64,000 nt of DNA from Spirodela intermedia (taxonomy: Eukaryota; Streptophyta; Magnoliopsida; Alismatales; Araceae): assembly GCA_902729315.2 (NCBI GenBank), contig LR746273.1, positions 4,441,001 through 4,505,000 on the forward strand. Reading direction: 5' to 3'. Positions within the stretch are counted from its first letter, which is position 1. Each line of letters starts with the position of its first letter. The position numbers were made by a program, and so were the translations under genes. The notes beneath the pieces are model-generated. The model was not told the origin of the DNA. It made no database searches and saw nothing but the letters and a program-made list of their open reading frames with translations. This document shows positions 12,625 to 26,000 of the stretch, one piece after another.

Positions 12625-12768
12625 AGATCTCTTTAGTACTTCATAGCAGACAAATCACAAGGTTCCATCAAAATATGCATACAAAGAGGGTACCATGATC
12701 ACTACATGTTGCTTTCTAAGTACTTTATTTTAAAAATGTTACCAATTAGACACTCCCTTCCTCTACAA

Positions 12769-12804
<36 letters not shown>
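12769..12804. repeat. Compound (AC)n(AT)n microsatellite
   Basis: Eight or so AC units run directly into about ten AT units in AT-rich intergenic DNA. Confidence 0.9.
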
Positions 12805-13441
12805 TAATTTGCATATAATCACCAATAAAAATACGTAATTATTATATATTTATGTTGTTAGAAATAGTATATAGTATAACAGGGAGATCAATTGGTCAAA
12901 TTGATCATTAAAGTGTATAATAAATCAAAATGATTAAAATAAATTAAAAATTATATACGTATTTATATGCATTTATTGAATTAAGAGGTACATGGATAAA
13001 AATGAACACGTGTCAATTAATGGAGAGAAAATCAGAGTGGGGCCCACAAGGAAACAGCCACAGTACCAATACCTCCCCGTATTCGGTGCGGCGTAGTGGC
13101 CACGTTTCTTCAGACCCTTGGTGAGAAACGCTATGGTATGTAGTATTTTAATTTAGCCCCCTATAATACAATGCAATACATAGAATGCCCATTTATTTTT
13201 AGATTTACCCCTTTGTTACGATCTGACATGACGTGGACCTGCTCGGTGGGCACCCTGAACTTGTCGAGAGGGGTTTGAAAGTAAATACCGAGAGTGAAGA
13301 CCGGATTAGCAAGTGCTCGACATTGAAGTGCCATGTGAGGAAATAAAAATTACACGCGGGAAAAGTGTTTTTTCGCGCCCATTTATGGCGCAAACCGTTT
13401 CATCGCTCCCGCTTCTGCCGCCGGAAACACCGCAGATGTAT

Positions 13442-13442
<1 letters not shown>

Positions 13443-13472
<30 letters not shown>

Positions 13473-13549
13473 GTAAGTTAGTTAGTTATTTATAAAAGAA
13501 TAATAGAACAAACCGAGGGAAAAAAGACGTACTCTCTCTCTCTCTCTAG
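13443..13549. repeat. GA tract and CT tract upstream of the GTD-binding gene
   Basis: An interrupted GA tract (13443-13472) is followed by a CT tract (about 13530-13549) that runs into 'agggtttc'. The CT tract is on the sense strand of the gene starting at 13784, as expected for a pyrimidine patch near a plant transcription start. Confidence 0.8.
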
Positions 13550-13783
13550 GGTTTCAAACTGTCATCATCTCCCTCCATCTACCGGCCGCGGAAGGTCCCG
13601 CCGAATTTCCTCCTCCGCCTCCGGATCGCCGGATCTACCCGTTCTCTGCCGGCCGGTGGATTGGGTCGGCCGGAATCTTACCGAGGCAAGGGAAGGTCCT
13701 CCCCTTCCCCCTTCCAGTGTAGGGTGTCGCGGTGAAGAGCGAGGGGGTGGATCGTTGCGCTGGATGCTGGCGGAGGGCTCTCC

Positions 13784-16384
13784 ATGCGCTCGGAACCGGA
13801 ATCGCTCGCCCCGCCGCCGCGGGGCGAGGCGTGCTGCTCCTGCGGCTGTGTGCGGTGCGGCGCCACGGCGGGATGGCGTCGCTCTGTCAAGAGGAAGGTA
13901 GAGGAGATAGAGGGGAGCGATGCGCCCCCCAGACGGGGTGGGTGCTCGATCCATGTCGATGTGGCGGCTCGGGTGGACGTGGAGAACGAGGTGGCGGCCC
14001 TGCGGGATGCCGTGGCAAGGCACCAGAAGACGGTTGCCGATCTGTACGCGGAGCTGGAGCAGGAGAGGGCGGCGTCGGCTTCCGCGGCGACCGAGGCCAT
14101 GTCGATGATCCTTCGGCTGCAGCGGGAGAAGGCTGACGTGCAGATGGAGGCACGCCAGTTCAAGCGGTTCGCAGAGGAGAAGATGGCTCACGACCAGCAG
14201 GAGCTGCTGTTTCTCGAGGATCTTATATACAAGCGCGAGCAGTCACTCCAGACCCTTTCTTGCGAGGTCCAGGCCTTCCGCCATCGCCTCCTCAGCCACG
14301 GCGTCGATCCCAACTCTGTCTCGCCTACCGGAGGGGAGGATGATAGCGAAAGAGACACTCAATATGATTATCCGACCTACCAATACCCATTATTGAGGTG
14401 CTGCGCGGATTCTCGACGGCTGAACCCAAACATCAACGATGCCGATCTTGACAAGTTTCCTCCGTCCGAGATTCCACGCCGCAGGGAGCATTTGCAGAAT
14501 TTGGAGCGGAGAATCCTTCATCTCGAGCGGACCCCGAGCCAGGCCAGCCTGGTGAACGAGATGGAGAAAGGCATGGTGATGGGTTCCTCTTCTCCCAATT
14601 GTGGGGGGGCAAACCACGTCCGGGAATTCTCCTCTGATGCTATCAACTCGCTAGTGGCCAAGAATCCAAATGGAAAGCAACATGAGGAATTTCCGGTGGC
14701 ATTCGACGGGTCCTCTGATTTAGGAGGGGATGAAGAGAGTAGCAGCGACAGGGTGTACACGATCGACGCCGTGCACAGTTCCACTCCAACGGTTAGGGTG
14801 TGCGAGGAACGTCTAGGAACGCCGAGGGACTTGTTATCCTTGGGTGACGCCATCAGCGGCAGAGAGGAGACAGACATACAGAAGCTCTACATGAGGCTGC
14901 AGGCACTGGAGGCTGATAGGGAATCGATGAGACATGCAATCATGTCGATGGGGACAGAGAAGGCACAGCTGGTGTTGCTTAAAGAGATTGCTCAGCAATT
15001 TTATAGGGAAGCTCCGCCTTCACCTCCACCTGCAAGAAAGCTTGTTAAGAAGCAATCTTTTCTTGGTCGCTTCTCATTCATGTCCGCCATTAAGGTAATT
15101 GGGAAACTTCACGACTCCCCTTCCAGACATTGTCTACCTAGTTATTAGGTTTAATGTGCAGGATTTGAACTTTTTTTTCCCCGAATGATAATAGATAGTT
15201 AAGCATCTCTTGATCTCATTATCCTATTACATGAAGTAACGCCTGGATGTACGTGTGTCCTCTATTAGACTCATGTGGCTGTTGTTTTCACCCTGTCAGA
15301 CTATGGTTCTTGAACGAAGCGCTAATGGTTGTGTGGATTCTTGAGCAGTGAGACTATGCAGCATCATTTTCTTCGTTTGTGGCTGATCAGTTCCTGCGAC
15401 TTCGTTTGCAATGAAAATTTAACTCATTCCTCGAGGCAATAAGACTCACTAAAATCATCAAAAGTCACATCTGAGTGGGATTGGGGAAGTGGGCATTGTC
15501 GGTTTTTTCGTTTTAGTCGGTTAATATATTTAATTTATAGATTGATGTTAAAAATGTGTCCTAACTAGCCTTCTTTGAGATAATGCAGGGTATTAGAATC
15601 TTGACTCATGTTAATGTAACCCATCAGCTGTCTACATTTAGAGTATTGACATGCTGGTTGTTTTATTTGCTGACTTTGCCGCCAGTCATTGCACTGGGAG
15701 GTGAATGTGTTGAAATGCTTTTTTCGAGTATAGAAACTTAATTATTTTGTACGTCTGTTCAATTGCTTAAAATTCATACATGAAATCTCAAGAAATTAAG
15801 GGGAGGCATTCTATAGCCTTTTCCCCCTCTTGTCATCAGTTTTAGTTTCTTTGGAATGTTAATCTCGACGCAATGATGCCTAGGGTTATTTGTTGGGACA
15901 AGAATTCCTTGGAGATATTTGCAGAGTGGTGGTGTTCATACACCCATTCAAACAGTGATTTGGGAGAAAAAAAATTAGTCTTTAAATGTCTAACAACGAC
16001 AATTTTTTGGGTCGTTGGTTGAGACTGACTCTTTCCCATCATCTGCTGTGTTGCAGTGGGCCATCTCATTTGTGTTTTGGAGGAAGACTCCGAATCAGAA
16101 GGCTCCAAATCAGACGAGGTAAGGCCACCTGTGCTTCTTTTTTCTCCTGTTCTTATTATCATCATCATTATCGTCATTGTTGCATTGACCACCTGATGTT
16201 GGTGTTCTTTGGCATCTACAACTCCAGATATATGTTTGATGAGGGCAGGGTGGGCTTGCTTCTGCTTCTGGAGAATTCTCCACTGTGGCGACAACAATGG
16301 CAGCTGAGGATTCTCCCCAGGCTACGAGGCAAGACAGCCATTGGCTCCAGTCACTGCACAATACCTTTGAAGTCCCCCTCCTAA
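13784..16384 (+). CDS. GTD-binding (DUF593) domain coiled-coil protein
   Basis: Exons are 13784-15094, 16057-16118 and 16228-16384, giving 509 aa. Residues about 67-165 form the GTD-binding (zein-binding, PF04576) coiled coil: 'VAALRDAVARHQKTVADLYAELEQER' is split here only for description, with LEDLIYKREQSLQTL near its end. Family members such as the MyoB receptors bind class XI myosin globular tails. A second coiled stretch (DIQKLYMRLQALEADRES) precedes a basic tail. Exons 2-3 restore the family C-terminus WAISFVFWRK..YMFDEGRVGLLLLLENSP; reading through intron 1 would replace it with an unrelated tail. The Cys-rich start (CCSCGCVRC) has no clear signal anchor, so this is the short type without an N-terminal membrane helix. 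The start is the first ATG of the conserved frame in a GC-rich leader. Myosin binding for this short subgroup is inference. Confidence 0.88.
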
Positions 16385-19374
16385 AATCTCTCTCACCCCC
16401 CTTGTAACTTTCTCTCTCTCACTGTCTCTCTATTCCTCCGGTTGTTCTTGCTGTTGATGGCTGTTGTTGTGTGAAGGTTGCATTCTTTTTGTGTAAATTG
16501 GGTTGTCTTCTGAGCAAGTCATGGATTGTGGTGGAACTGTTTTGTGCACCTGGGCTTCACCCGCCAAGGTATCAAACCCTCGTCTGTGATACGATGTTGC
16601 CTTGCCCATCTGTGCCTTCGGTCACTAAAGGAAAAGGACCTGCTTGTGCCCAGGCTGGGAGTGAAACTAGAGATTCTGGCTGAAGAACAGGTAACCCTTT
16701 GAGCAATGGAGGGAATTGAGAGCCTCCTCGCCATCTACAATCACTTTTACCCGGTCGTTTCTCTCTACAGGAAGCATTAATAAGACCTGATCACTTAGTA
16801 ACTTGTAAGCCCTAATCTGATTGCTTTAAGTTCTGCATAATCATGCCAAGTGTGGCAGATGAATCGTCACCGAGTGTTAAACCCATTTCTTTAGTGAGCT
16901 TTTTTTTTTCCTTTTTCGTTTAGGGTTGGTCAACCTGTCTACCCACCGTGAAGGGTTAGACTGTGCCTCTGTTCGCTGGGTAAGATGAGGCGAGATCTGA
17001 GAGCCGAGCATCAGTGAAACAAACACATGCGATTTCTACGTGCAAGGAAAAAAAAAATGGTCCTTATCTTGCCCTATGTCACCGCGTGTTCTTACCTCGA
17101 TGTCTCACATGCAGTGTGAGTCATCTGTGTCAGCTAGCTAGCATGCGCCAAAGCTTGTCTTCTCCAACTCACTTGGTGTTACCCAAAGCTTATAAGGTTG
17201 AAACATGTTAATACATTAGATCAAGGCCGACCTGATATATTGAAAGATCCTAATACACCTTGCATCGACAGCTTTTACACTCCGAAGTGCATTGTGGGTC
17301 GCATTATTATTTTTGTGCGAGAAATTTGTTTTCAACAAAAAGTAATATTGCTAGACTCCATATCAAATAGTAGCCTCTTTCTCATATACCAACTAATTTT
17401 ATTCAGCTTTGTCAGAGTTTCATGATCTCATGTACATGTGGGTGCTTACCTTGCACCAATAATACATCAATAATAGATTACTTTAAAGCATTATCATACA
17501 TCTAGTATGGCTTACCTTTTCTTCAAAGAGCTTGGCATCATCTCCATTATCATTGTAGTTTTCAATTAGTCAAAGGCATATCAACAGTGGTCTATAGGCA
17601 AAAAGTCCCTCATTGAGTACACGTTCTATATTTTGACTTTTGTTGAATGGATAATATGTTTTGCTAATGCAAGAATTTATTTGTCAAAATTAAAGATTCA
17701 TAACAATTTAGCAAACTTAGTTGGTGCCTACCAATAAACGATGAAGTACAATGTGTCAACTTTCCTAACACAAGTGCAAATAATATGCTTGAAGGAACAT
17801 TTATAATTATTTGAGGGTACCTTAATATCTCTTATACATTAAAAAACCAAGTTTATTTCATTCCAATGAGATTTGTCCACAATAATATCATATGTGGAGG
17901 ATATCAATGCCATATACATAATACCATAAGATATCATTTAGAGTGCATATCGTACATCAAGCTTTGATTATCTCAAACACACAACCTTCGGTTCATTTCT
18001 TTCTCTACAGGTTTGACTTTGTTGTATTCCAAATGCAAGTTGGATAGGTAGAAAACATGGAGTCTCAAACACTTATCACCTTTCTGGTGAGCTCCATAAT
18101 ACACTTATCACCATGTTCTTCACTGAACCCTTCTACTCCCTCTTTTTGCTCCAGCAGACAATTAGTCTGATTGGCATTAACTTTTACACTGAGAACAAGC
18201 TACCACGATTTTGGATAGCTCATGTTTAGAAGACATTTTTTATTTAATGTTTCTTCTTTATTATTTCCAAGTGCCCAAGTCCTCACACTTTCACTAAAGG
18301 AACTGAAACCTCCTGCCTTGGGAGCTAGGGACATTCTTCTGAATAACTACTAGATCTATACCTATTCCACTGTCATATATAAGCAAAGAGCCAATGAGTT
18401 CATTCAATGGCATTTTGTTCAAGGATTTTGATTTATCTATAGTTGTTACATTCATGGCGAAGAGAAATAGAACACAATACCTTTGTAATAATTAATGAGG
18501 TTGTGTGATCCTTACCCATACTTTTGAAGTGAATAAACATTTTGGTGGACTTGTCATTATGAAAAATCGGTGCATGTGCACTAGTTAATCTATTTTTTAT
18601 TTTTCAACATGGTATCTATCTCTATTCACAAGGTTGAGTTTATCCCATATTTTCTTTTGTAGTATCACAACTTTAGACACATAAACATACTAGAATCAAC
18701 TGCACTAAATAAAATAGTGACAGTTTTTGCATTCAAGAGAATAAGAGTTTTTCTATTAGGTATTCCAAAAATGTCTTGAAACTTCATGATAACACTGAAC
18801 AAAGTGGGTTATTAGTAGTAGAATGACCTACAAAGGAAACTCTTACAATATTAAACATGGGTTATATTCTTCAATAATTTATACTTAAACTGTAACATTT
18901 TGCCATATTTTAACTTTATCTTGTAGTGCCAACATTGATAACGCACCAGTCCCCTTCATATCACGTCAATCAATCAACTCTTATGTTGGCACACTTTCTA
19001 CAATAAAGTGAAGATTATTTGTCCATAACAACTATTTACAATTGATGATTTTTTGCTCGACTTATCTCTTAGCTACATGCCTGCCCTACAATGGTCATCT
19101 GCATCCATTGCGGGCAGGCTGTGTTGGGTTGTACATCTACTCAGCAATGGCTCCTCAAATGTCGGTTGTGCCACACACTTCTGTCACCATTATAGCATCA
19201 TGCTTCCTGCATACCACCATTTTAGGCAAGATGCTTGGAGCCCTTTCCACCAATAGGGTACTACATGTGTCTATTTATTGTAAAGTTCTTTAAGTTTCAC
19301 AACAATCTCAAAAAGATAATCTACTCGACAATTAGAAACTCATGAACACAAGGTATCCAGTGGGGGTCTAACCA

Positions 19375-19418
<44 letters not shown>

Positions 19419-20047
19419 AACAACCGAGATTTATGCATAGGTCTCATGTTGAGTCTATCTTTGAGGTCATTTTCTGAGCTTGAATCCCGTAAGGGCTACT
19501 TAGGCTCGGGAAGGGCTGCCAAGGGAAGGCCTGTTGACACCACAATGCATATAGAATAGCCAAGCAATTGGAAAACTAGGGCTCATCCACTCTGTGATTG
19601 TAGGCGAAGAACCAAGCAAATGAGAGGACACATGCACACTAAGTAAGGAATAATACGCTGAATTAGGTTTCTATGATTGCACTTACAAGGAATGATGGAT
19701 CAACTGGAGACTTGATCAGGGTGTTTCAGGTGTTATAATAAATCCGAACAAAAGAACGAGCATCATTATCCCCATCGCTAACAGCCAACACACAACATGA
19801 CAGTGGTGACCTGCAGAGGTTTCTAAAACAAGATCAAGATTACCTGCCGGGGTCAACAACGAGAGATTGTTGACTCACCTGCTTATGGGGCGCCATACTG
19901 ACAAATACCATGGCGAAATAATCTCATCTGATGATACCTGGATCATACCTGTAAGAGATCTGACGGTCTTGTGACAGTTGCACTAAATGCTTCCATTCAT
20001 ATCAGCTTTGGCCAGAAGATGAAGAGGTAGCCATATCCCCTTGGACG
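16385..20047. other. Intergenic region between the GTD-binding gene and DPH6
   Basis: The first several hundred bases are probably 3' UTR of the GTD-binding gene. The remainder is AT-rich with only short ORFs. I recognise no transposon domain, although the length and base composition would fit decayed elements. A (TC)n tract lies at 19377-19415. Confidence 0.4.
19377..19415. repeat. (TC)n microsatellite
   Basis: About 19 uninterrupted TC units, roughly 600 bp beyond the stop codon of the DPH6 gene. Confidence 0.95.
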
Positions 20048-23000
20048 TCACGTTTTGGAGGCAAATAATTCGCAAGTGAGTAAGTCGTCCATGGAGGCTG
20101 ATCCGCCAGAGCTTAGGACAGGAATAAGGTTAAATATGGGCTCCTCCTCCAGCATCTCACTATTTTTACTAGAAGCCCCCGTCAACTCAGAGAGAGCCTG
20201 AGAGAATATGAGCTCCAACTCTTCGGCATTTATGCAAAGTGCCGTTGAGAAGTAGAACCTTAGACTCTGCAAGGAGGGGGGGAGCTGTGATAAGCTAGGG
20301 TATCTAGTTCCTTGTTAATGAAGTGGAGGGAGCCATCAAAGGGTAGCATGAATGATTTCAACATCAGTTAAAAAAACTTACCATCAAATCTCCCCAGGAG
20401 AACTGGTTCTCCAGAAGGGTCCGGCTCAGAAGATAAAAGCAGAAACGTGATGTCCTTTCAATGCATTTCTTGGGGATAGAGAGCTGCGAGCTTTCTGGGG
20501 TTTCATCCAATCCTGAGCATATCTGCAGGACAAGATCCTTTGTGATAGAAATCGTCACTGCACATATCTTGCCTGATATAATCCATTTCTGGCAACATGA
20601 GTCGTGCCAACTTGAGTGCTCAAAATCCCAATTCTCTGGTATTCCGGTTGCAGATGCCTCTAGACCGCTATCTTGAATCATTGCTTCTCTATCTTCGGGA
20701 ATATGAAGCACTGGCTTAACTTCAACGAGTGCTCTACAAAAACAAACGAATTGGTTTCAACATCATAGCAAAAAATGGATCTCTTATTCAAAGTAGGGGG
20801 AAAGTATCTCTCTCTCTCTCTCTCCCCTCCCACCCTCCTACAGACAGAATGGAAATAGATAGAGGTAGAGAGCGATGTAATTACTAGGTGATATGGTATC
20901 AGAATGAAAACAGATTAAATATGCTTAAATTTAAACTAGTTAAGATGAGCAGGAGTACCTCTTTGGCAGGTCAGGAGCGAGAACATAAAGAAATATGGGA
21001 TCAAGCACGTCTGCGGAGCCCACATGAGGCAAAGAAAATGCTCTACGTTTCAGGAAAGTCTCCACCTTCAGCTGAATTTCATGCCTCTCAGATAAAGTGA
21101 GGCGTGCTGAACAGTAAATGATGAGAAGAATTGCAGAGGAAGTGATAGAGCCATTGAAGCAATTAGCCACTGCCTCACAGTTTTCCAAGGCCTGTTCCAT
21201 TTCAGCAGTTGGGCCCCCAGGGCATAGTGTCATAGTGGGAGGGTCCAACCCTAATTGCCCAGCCATGTAAAGTATTTCTCTATGCAATGTTGCCTAAGAA
21301 GGGAAGATCGAAAACATCAGGACTCACTCAAGATGCGTATTGTGCATATAGTATGGGTGATCAATTAGAGTAATTATTGGAGGAAGAGTTTCTATAACAT
21401 TTCATACGTTCTTCGTACATAGGACGGAACAAAGTGGTGCACTACCTCAAGGGAATTTGTTGGCGAGTGAACATGATTGCCAAGGACTTTCATGTATGGT
21501 AATTTACTTTAGTTGCTTTGGAGACGACTATTCATAGTTGACACTCAAAGATTTGACAGGCATAACATACAGAAATTTCGCTCCATTATATTCTAAGATT
21601 GCCATCTGCTTCAAGAAACTTCTCTATGTCCGTTCTCCCAACGTTAACCACAAACAACCCGAGAAATACTCAATTTCTGTTCAAGTTTCCAAGAATCTTG
21701 ACCAATCAGCCATTGATACTCAAGATTTATTCCGCTCACTTATGCCGGTCATGACCCATTCTATTCGTCATCTCAATTTTCTTAGCGTTGAACTACGATT
21801 TTTCTTTGACAAGGTATTCTGGGGCGTGTGGGCATGGTGTGTCTAGATTATCTTGTAAGAGTTATCCATGCCAGCATGATGTATCACAGCTGCAAATAGG
21901 CAACCCTTGAACAAGAGAAATATAGGTGCCTGTAGATAGAGATAAAGAGATACGTGCACACCAGTTTGTAACAGCTAATAATTATCACACACAAACATCC
22001 ATAGAAATGCTTGTAAGGAGAATTAAAAAGAGAAAGGTGTTTTCCAAGCATGATAGCTAAAATTAATTACATGATTTCATCAATGAAGCGAAAAATTGAT
22101 AGCTTCCTGGAAGACACAATATGGCCAAGATTATTTGAAAGACCTTTACAAAGAACTAAGAGAAATACCAAATTTACCTGGCTATATGGCCCAATGCAAC
22201 TGGGCGCCCAACATGAAATACTTTGGACATGCAAGACTCTTTTGCTCTGGTCGCCCGTCACTAAGATCTCCACAGATGCATTGCCACGACCAACTTGGGC
22301 TAAAGGTAATTGGATTGTACTACGAGAAGGAACACCCATGTGGCACTTCTTTTCCGTTATAAACTTAAGGTACACTTCATTTGCAAGGGGAAATTCATTC
22401 ATATCAGAAATATACAGGTGAATGTACAAAACATGTGCCCAACCAAAGTCATTTTTACTGAGCTCTAGCTCCAGTTTTCCCAGAATGGAAGTCAAATCAT
22501 CCTGCAGACCTGCCCAATTCAGATGGTGAGGATATAAATTATGGAGACTCTAGAACAATGCTTCATAGCATAAAATCTGTTATAGAAAGCCTTCGTTTAA
22601 TAAGTTCAAACTGACATCTTGATTATTTCGATAATGTTCACCTTCTGGAGTTTGAGAAGAATTCTGAACCCAAGAAGCCATGGAAAAAGTGCACCCTTTG
22701 GTTCTTGACATGTACACACTCTTTTTCTTAGCATCAAGGGAATCAGACGCTGAATTGACAGGCGGGCATCTAACCATTTCAGATAAATAATCTCCTTTCA
22801 CTTCATGCACATTACAAATTTTGTTCAACCCGACTTCATTCCTTCCACTTTCACCACTGAATGATAATAAACTTCCATTTTTGCACTCCAGGTGGAAGGC
22901 CACAGGATGAAGGATTCCAACTGAAGCAATGGAATCCTCTGAGTGAAGTATAACTTTGAAGTCATCAAGGATGATTCGAGCATTCTGAGAAATCACATGT

Positions 23001-26000
23001 TAGATTGATGATGGAGAAGGATAAAGCAGTCTTTGTGATACCAATGTTTTAACCACATCCACTCAATTATATTTAATTTTTTTATAAAACAACATGAAAA
23101 TCAGAGCATTAACGAGACTTAATCTGGAAAACAGTTAATAATAAGCCACGCCCAAGCAAAATCGATCTTGCTCACAGAAGCAAGGACTCATGAGATGATC
23201 AGTGGTTGAGGTAAATCAGAGGCATAGAAACATGCTCGGTCCCCTTTCAAAAAATATTCAAGCGCTATGCCATAGATATGATTTAAGTTTATTCATGATA
23301 TGATGCATAACCAACCCAAAGCCAAATATTTGGGGATGCGACTTCAGCAATGAGAAAGTCCGGCGATCTTATTTAACAATGATATGATAGTAACATACGA
23401 GCTGTGTCATGAGTATTTAGACATGAATAACCCACATACAGCTCTCTTTGATGAAGATTATTTCAATTTCAGAAACTAGACTACATGAATAGGACTGAGG
23501 CATCATGAAAATCAGATGGCTAACGTATGAAAATGACTTACCTTGAACAATGGGCAGTCTAGAGTCAAAGTTTCATATTCTCCTCCTTCACCACAAACAT
23601 TTATTCCATACATTCTACCATGAAAGAAAAGCAATTGTCAATACAATACTTGCAAAAAATAATCAAAGAACCATTCTGAGACTACCTTATTGATTAAATT
23701 CTACATGAAAGCTAAACGGGAATCATATTGTATCCTGACATACTCTTTCAAATTAAGAAGATGAGCCTGCAGTTCCAGAATATCCCTGCCAAGGTGTTTT
23801 GAAGGCTTCAATCCTATGGCAGCAACCTAAAGATTTGCAAAGAAAGGAGAACGTCTCACATGAAGGAAAAAAACAAAGCTGCATTGACAGGACACGAGGC
23901 ATGAAAAAGGTTGAAATGAACAAAACAATAAATAATACATGAAAAATTCATTTCCAATGGTCACTTTCTCAATAAAACATCGTAACAAAACTCATCCAAC
24001 ACTATTGTCCTTTGGCTTACAAAACATTGGGCATTGAGATACACAAAGTTTTGAAGATCTTCCCACACAATGATTAAACCATATTTGCCTCCCCAACCAA
24101 CAACGTCATGGCCCCCACTGTCAAATGGGAAGAGAGATCTGACCTCAAACCTTCCTTGTTCCATAGACAGATACATATCACCCATAGCAATCTGAATATT
24201 TTCCAGGTTCAAGTCCTTAACACAAGAAATGTGTCCCTACCAATGTGTACTTTGTAAATTGAAAAAAGGAAACCATTCATTTGTCCCTACCAATAGTTAA
24301 ACATGGGCATTTGAACCTAGTGAAAATGTCCATATAGGAAACCCACCACAGGTACTCCTAAAAATTAACTACAACTAATCTCACTTGACCGATAATTACT
24401 AAGGGTGAATTATTGATCATCTTGGTTGACATCTGCCACAATTTAAATATGAAAGCAAAAAAAAACTATTAAACTAGGAAACCTAATGGTCCATTCGGAA
24501 ATTTGACAAGTGAGAAAACGTGAATGAAATAACACTAATTTAAATTGGACTTCTTTAAATTTAAATGCATGAACATTGTATGGTAAATTGCAACAGGTTA
24601 TTCTGTGATGATAAAATACTTCATAATGAAAATTTAATCCATTTCTTGCATAGGAGGTAGCCACTTCATAGTCATATACTTATTTACAATTTTATGTGCG
24701 GACATCCATATATGAAAATGCAAGTGACTAATACTCCAAGTAAAATCATCCTTTACATCAAAATATTTGAAAATTAAAACCATGAAAACTCAAATTTAAG
24801 AAAGTGAATGGAAGATTCAAAACAACAATCTGGCACAAAACATGATTTAAACATGAATGCCAATTTTATTTTGTTTTTATCACGAAGAACTTACTCCACC
24901 AGAACCCTTACTGTACGCTGTGTTCTAATACGTTGCAAATAAACTTGAACGCAGTGATGATAGAAGTGTGCAGAACACTTCGTAAATTTTTAACGATCAC
25001 TAAAGAGCACAAACTTTACCTTTATTGTGATAGCTTTGATCTCCTTCCTGATCTGTTGAGAACGAAAAGGAATTAGACCCTACTAAAGGATGAAAGGTAC
25101 AACAATGTTCTTATAGACCCCACTAAGTGCAATAAAGTACCATCAACTCATTACCATTTCGTCAAGAAGAGAGGTTTGGTCTTGCTTCCATAAATAAGCC
25201 AAAGAAACGAGGCCTAGTCTTGAACACACACTCTCCACTCGCAGTCTCTGATAATCCGAAGCAATAGCTCCAGAAGACACAGCTGTTATCGAAGGAATTT
25301 GATGTTTAACCTCATTTAGCAAAACGAACATATCCTCAACTTCATCGCCTGAGGTAACCTGGTAGTTGAGATCCTGATACCTGGAATTAGACTTGTGAGA
25401 ACAAAAAGAAAATAATAGGCATCTGAAAGCCGTCACAGACCTCTGGTGCATGTGCTCTATGCACCTTCATAAAGAAGCAAGAAACAAGAAAACTCCATGA
25501 TGTTCTAGCCAGTTCTCATCTAAGGCTATTGTGGCTTAATCACTGCTCATTTATAACTGAATGGATCCGCAGCTCTTTCAGGAAACAATGGGATCTATAT
25601 TCACCTAAATAAGCACATGTACAAAATCCATGCCTTATGATAAAATGAATAATTGAATCGACGATTTCTAACCTGTGAAGTGCCCAAAAGAGTTTGACAT
25701 TTAGTCATCAATGAGGCACAATTGAGGGCGGGAAGTGAAATAAATACCAAAGGGAACGGGGATGATGGCTGAAATTTGAAAAAAAAGATAGGTCCAACTG
25801 TTGCATTTTCTCACCAGGCACCCTTTAAGGTCTCTGGTATTTATTTTACCTACTTACTGCAAATTAGTCCAAGCACCCTAAGGTGGTTGTAGTTTTAAAT
25901 CTATGGCTGGTACTGAATGGAAGTTTCAACACACTTTTTGTAAGTTGTTCTCAACTAAAGGATAGCATGTAAAAAAACGTGATTTTACAAAAACGATATA

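Larger units (their letters stand above)
8833..13500. other. AT-rich intergenic region with LTR-like patch and microsatellites
   Basis: No gene is supported. The stretch about 10400-11050 has features common in plant LTRs: an 'aggatataagaggg' TATA-like motif and 'ggaggtagatgtacgc' followed by 'gaaccatcac'. No second copy or coding region confirms it. Around 12230-12370 'ggcctataaaaaggag' again resembles an LTR promoter. The rest is AT-rich with no domain I recognise. Confidence 0.4.

Noticed and set aside
13565-14191. A 208-codon minus-strand ORF over the GTD-binding gene
   Set aside because: It is antisense to a conserved GC-rich exon, has no recognised domain, and arises from GC-rich codon structure.
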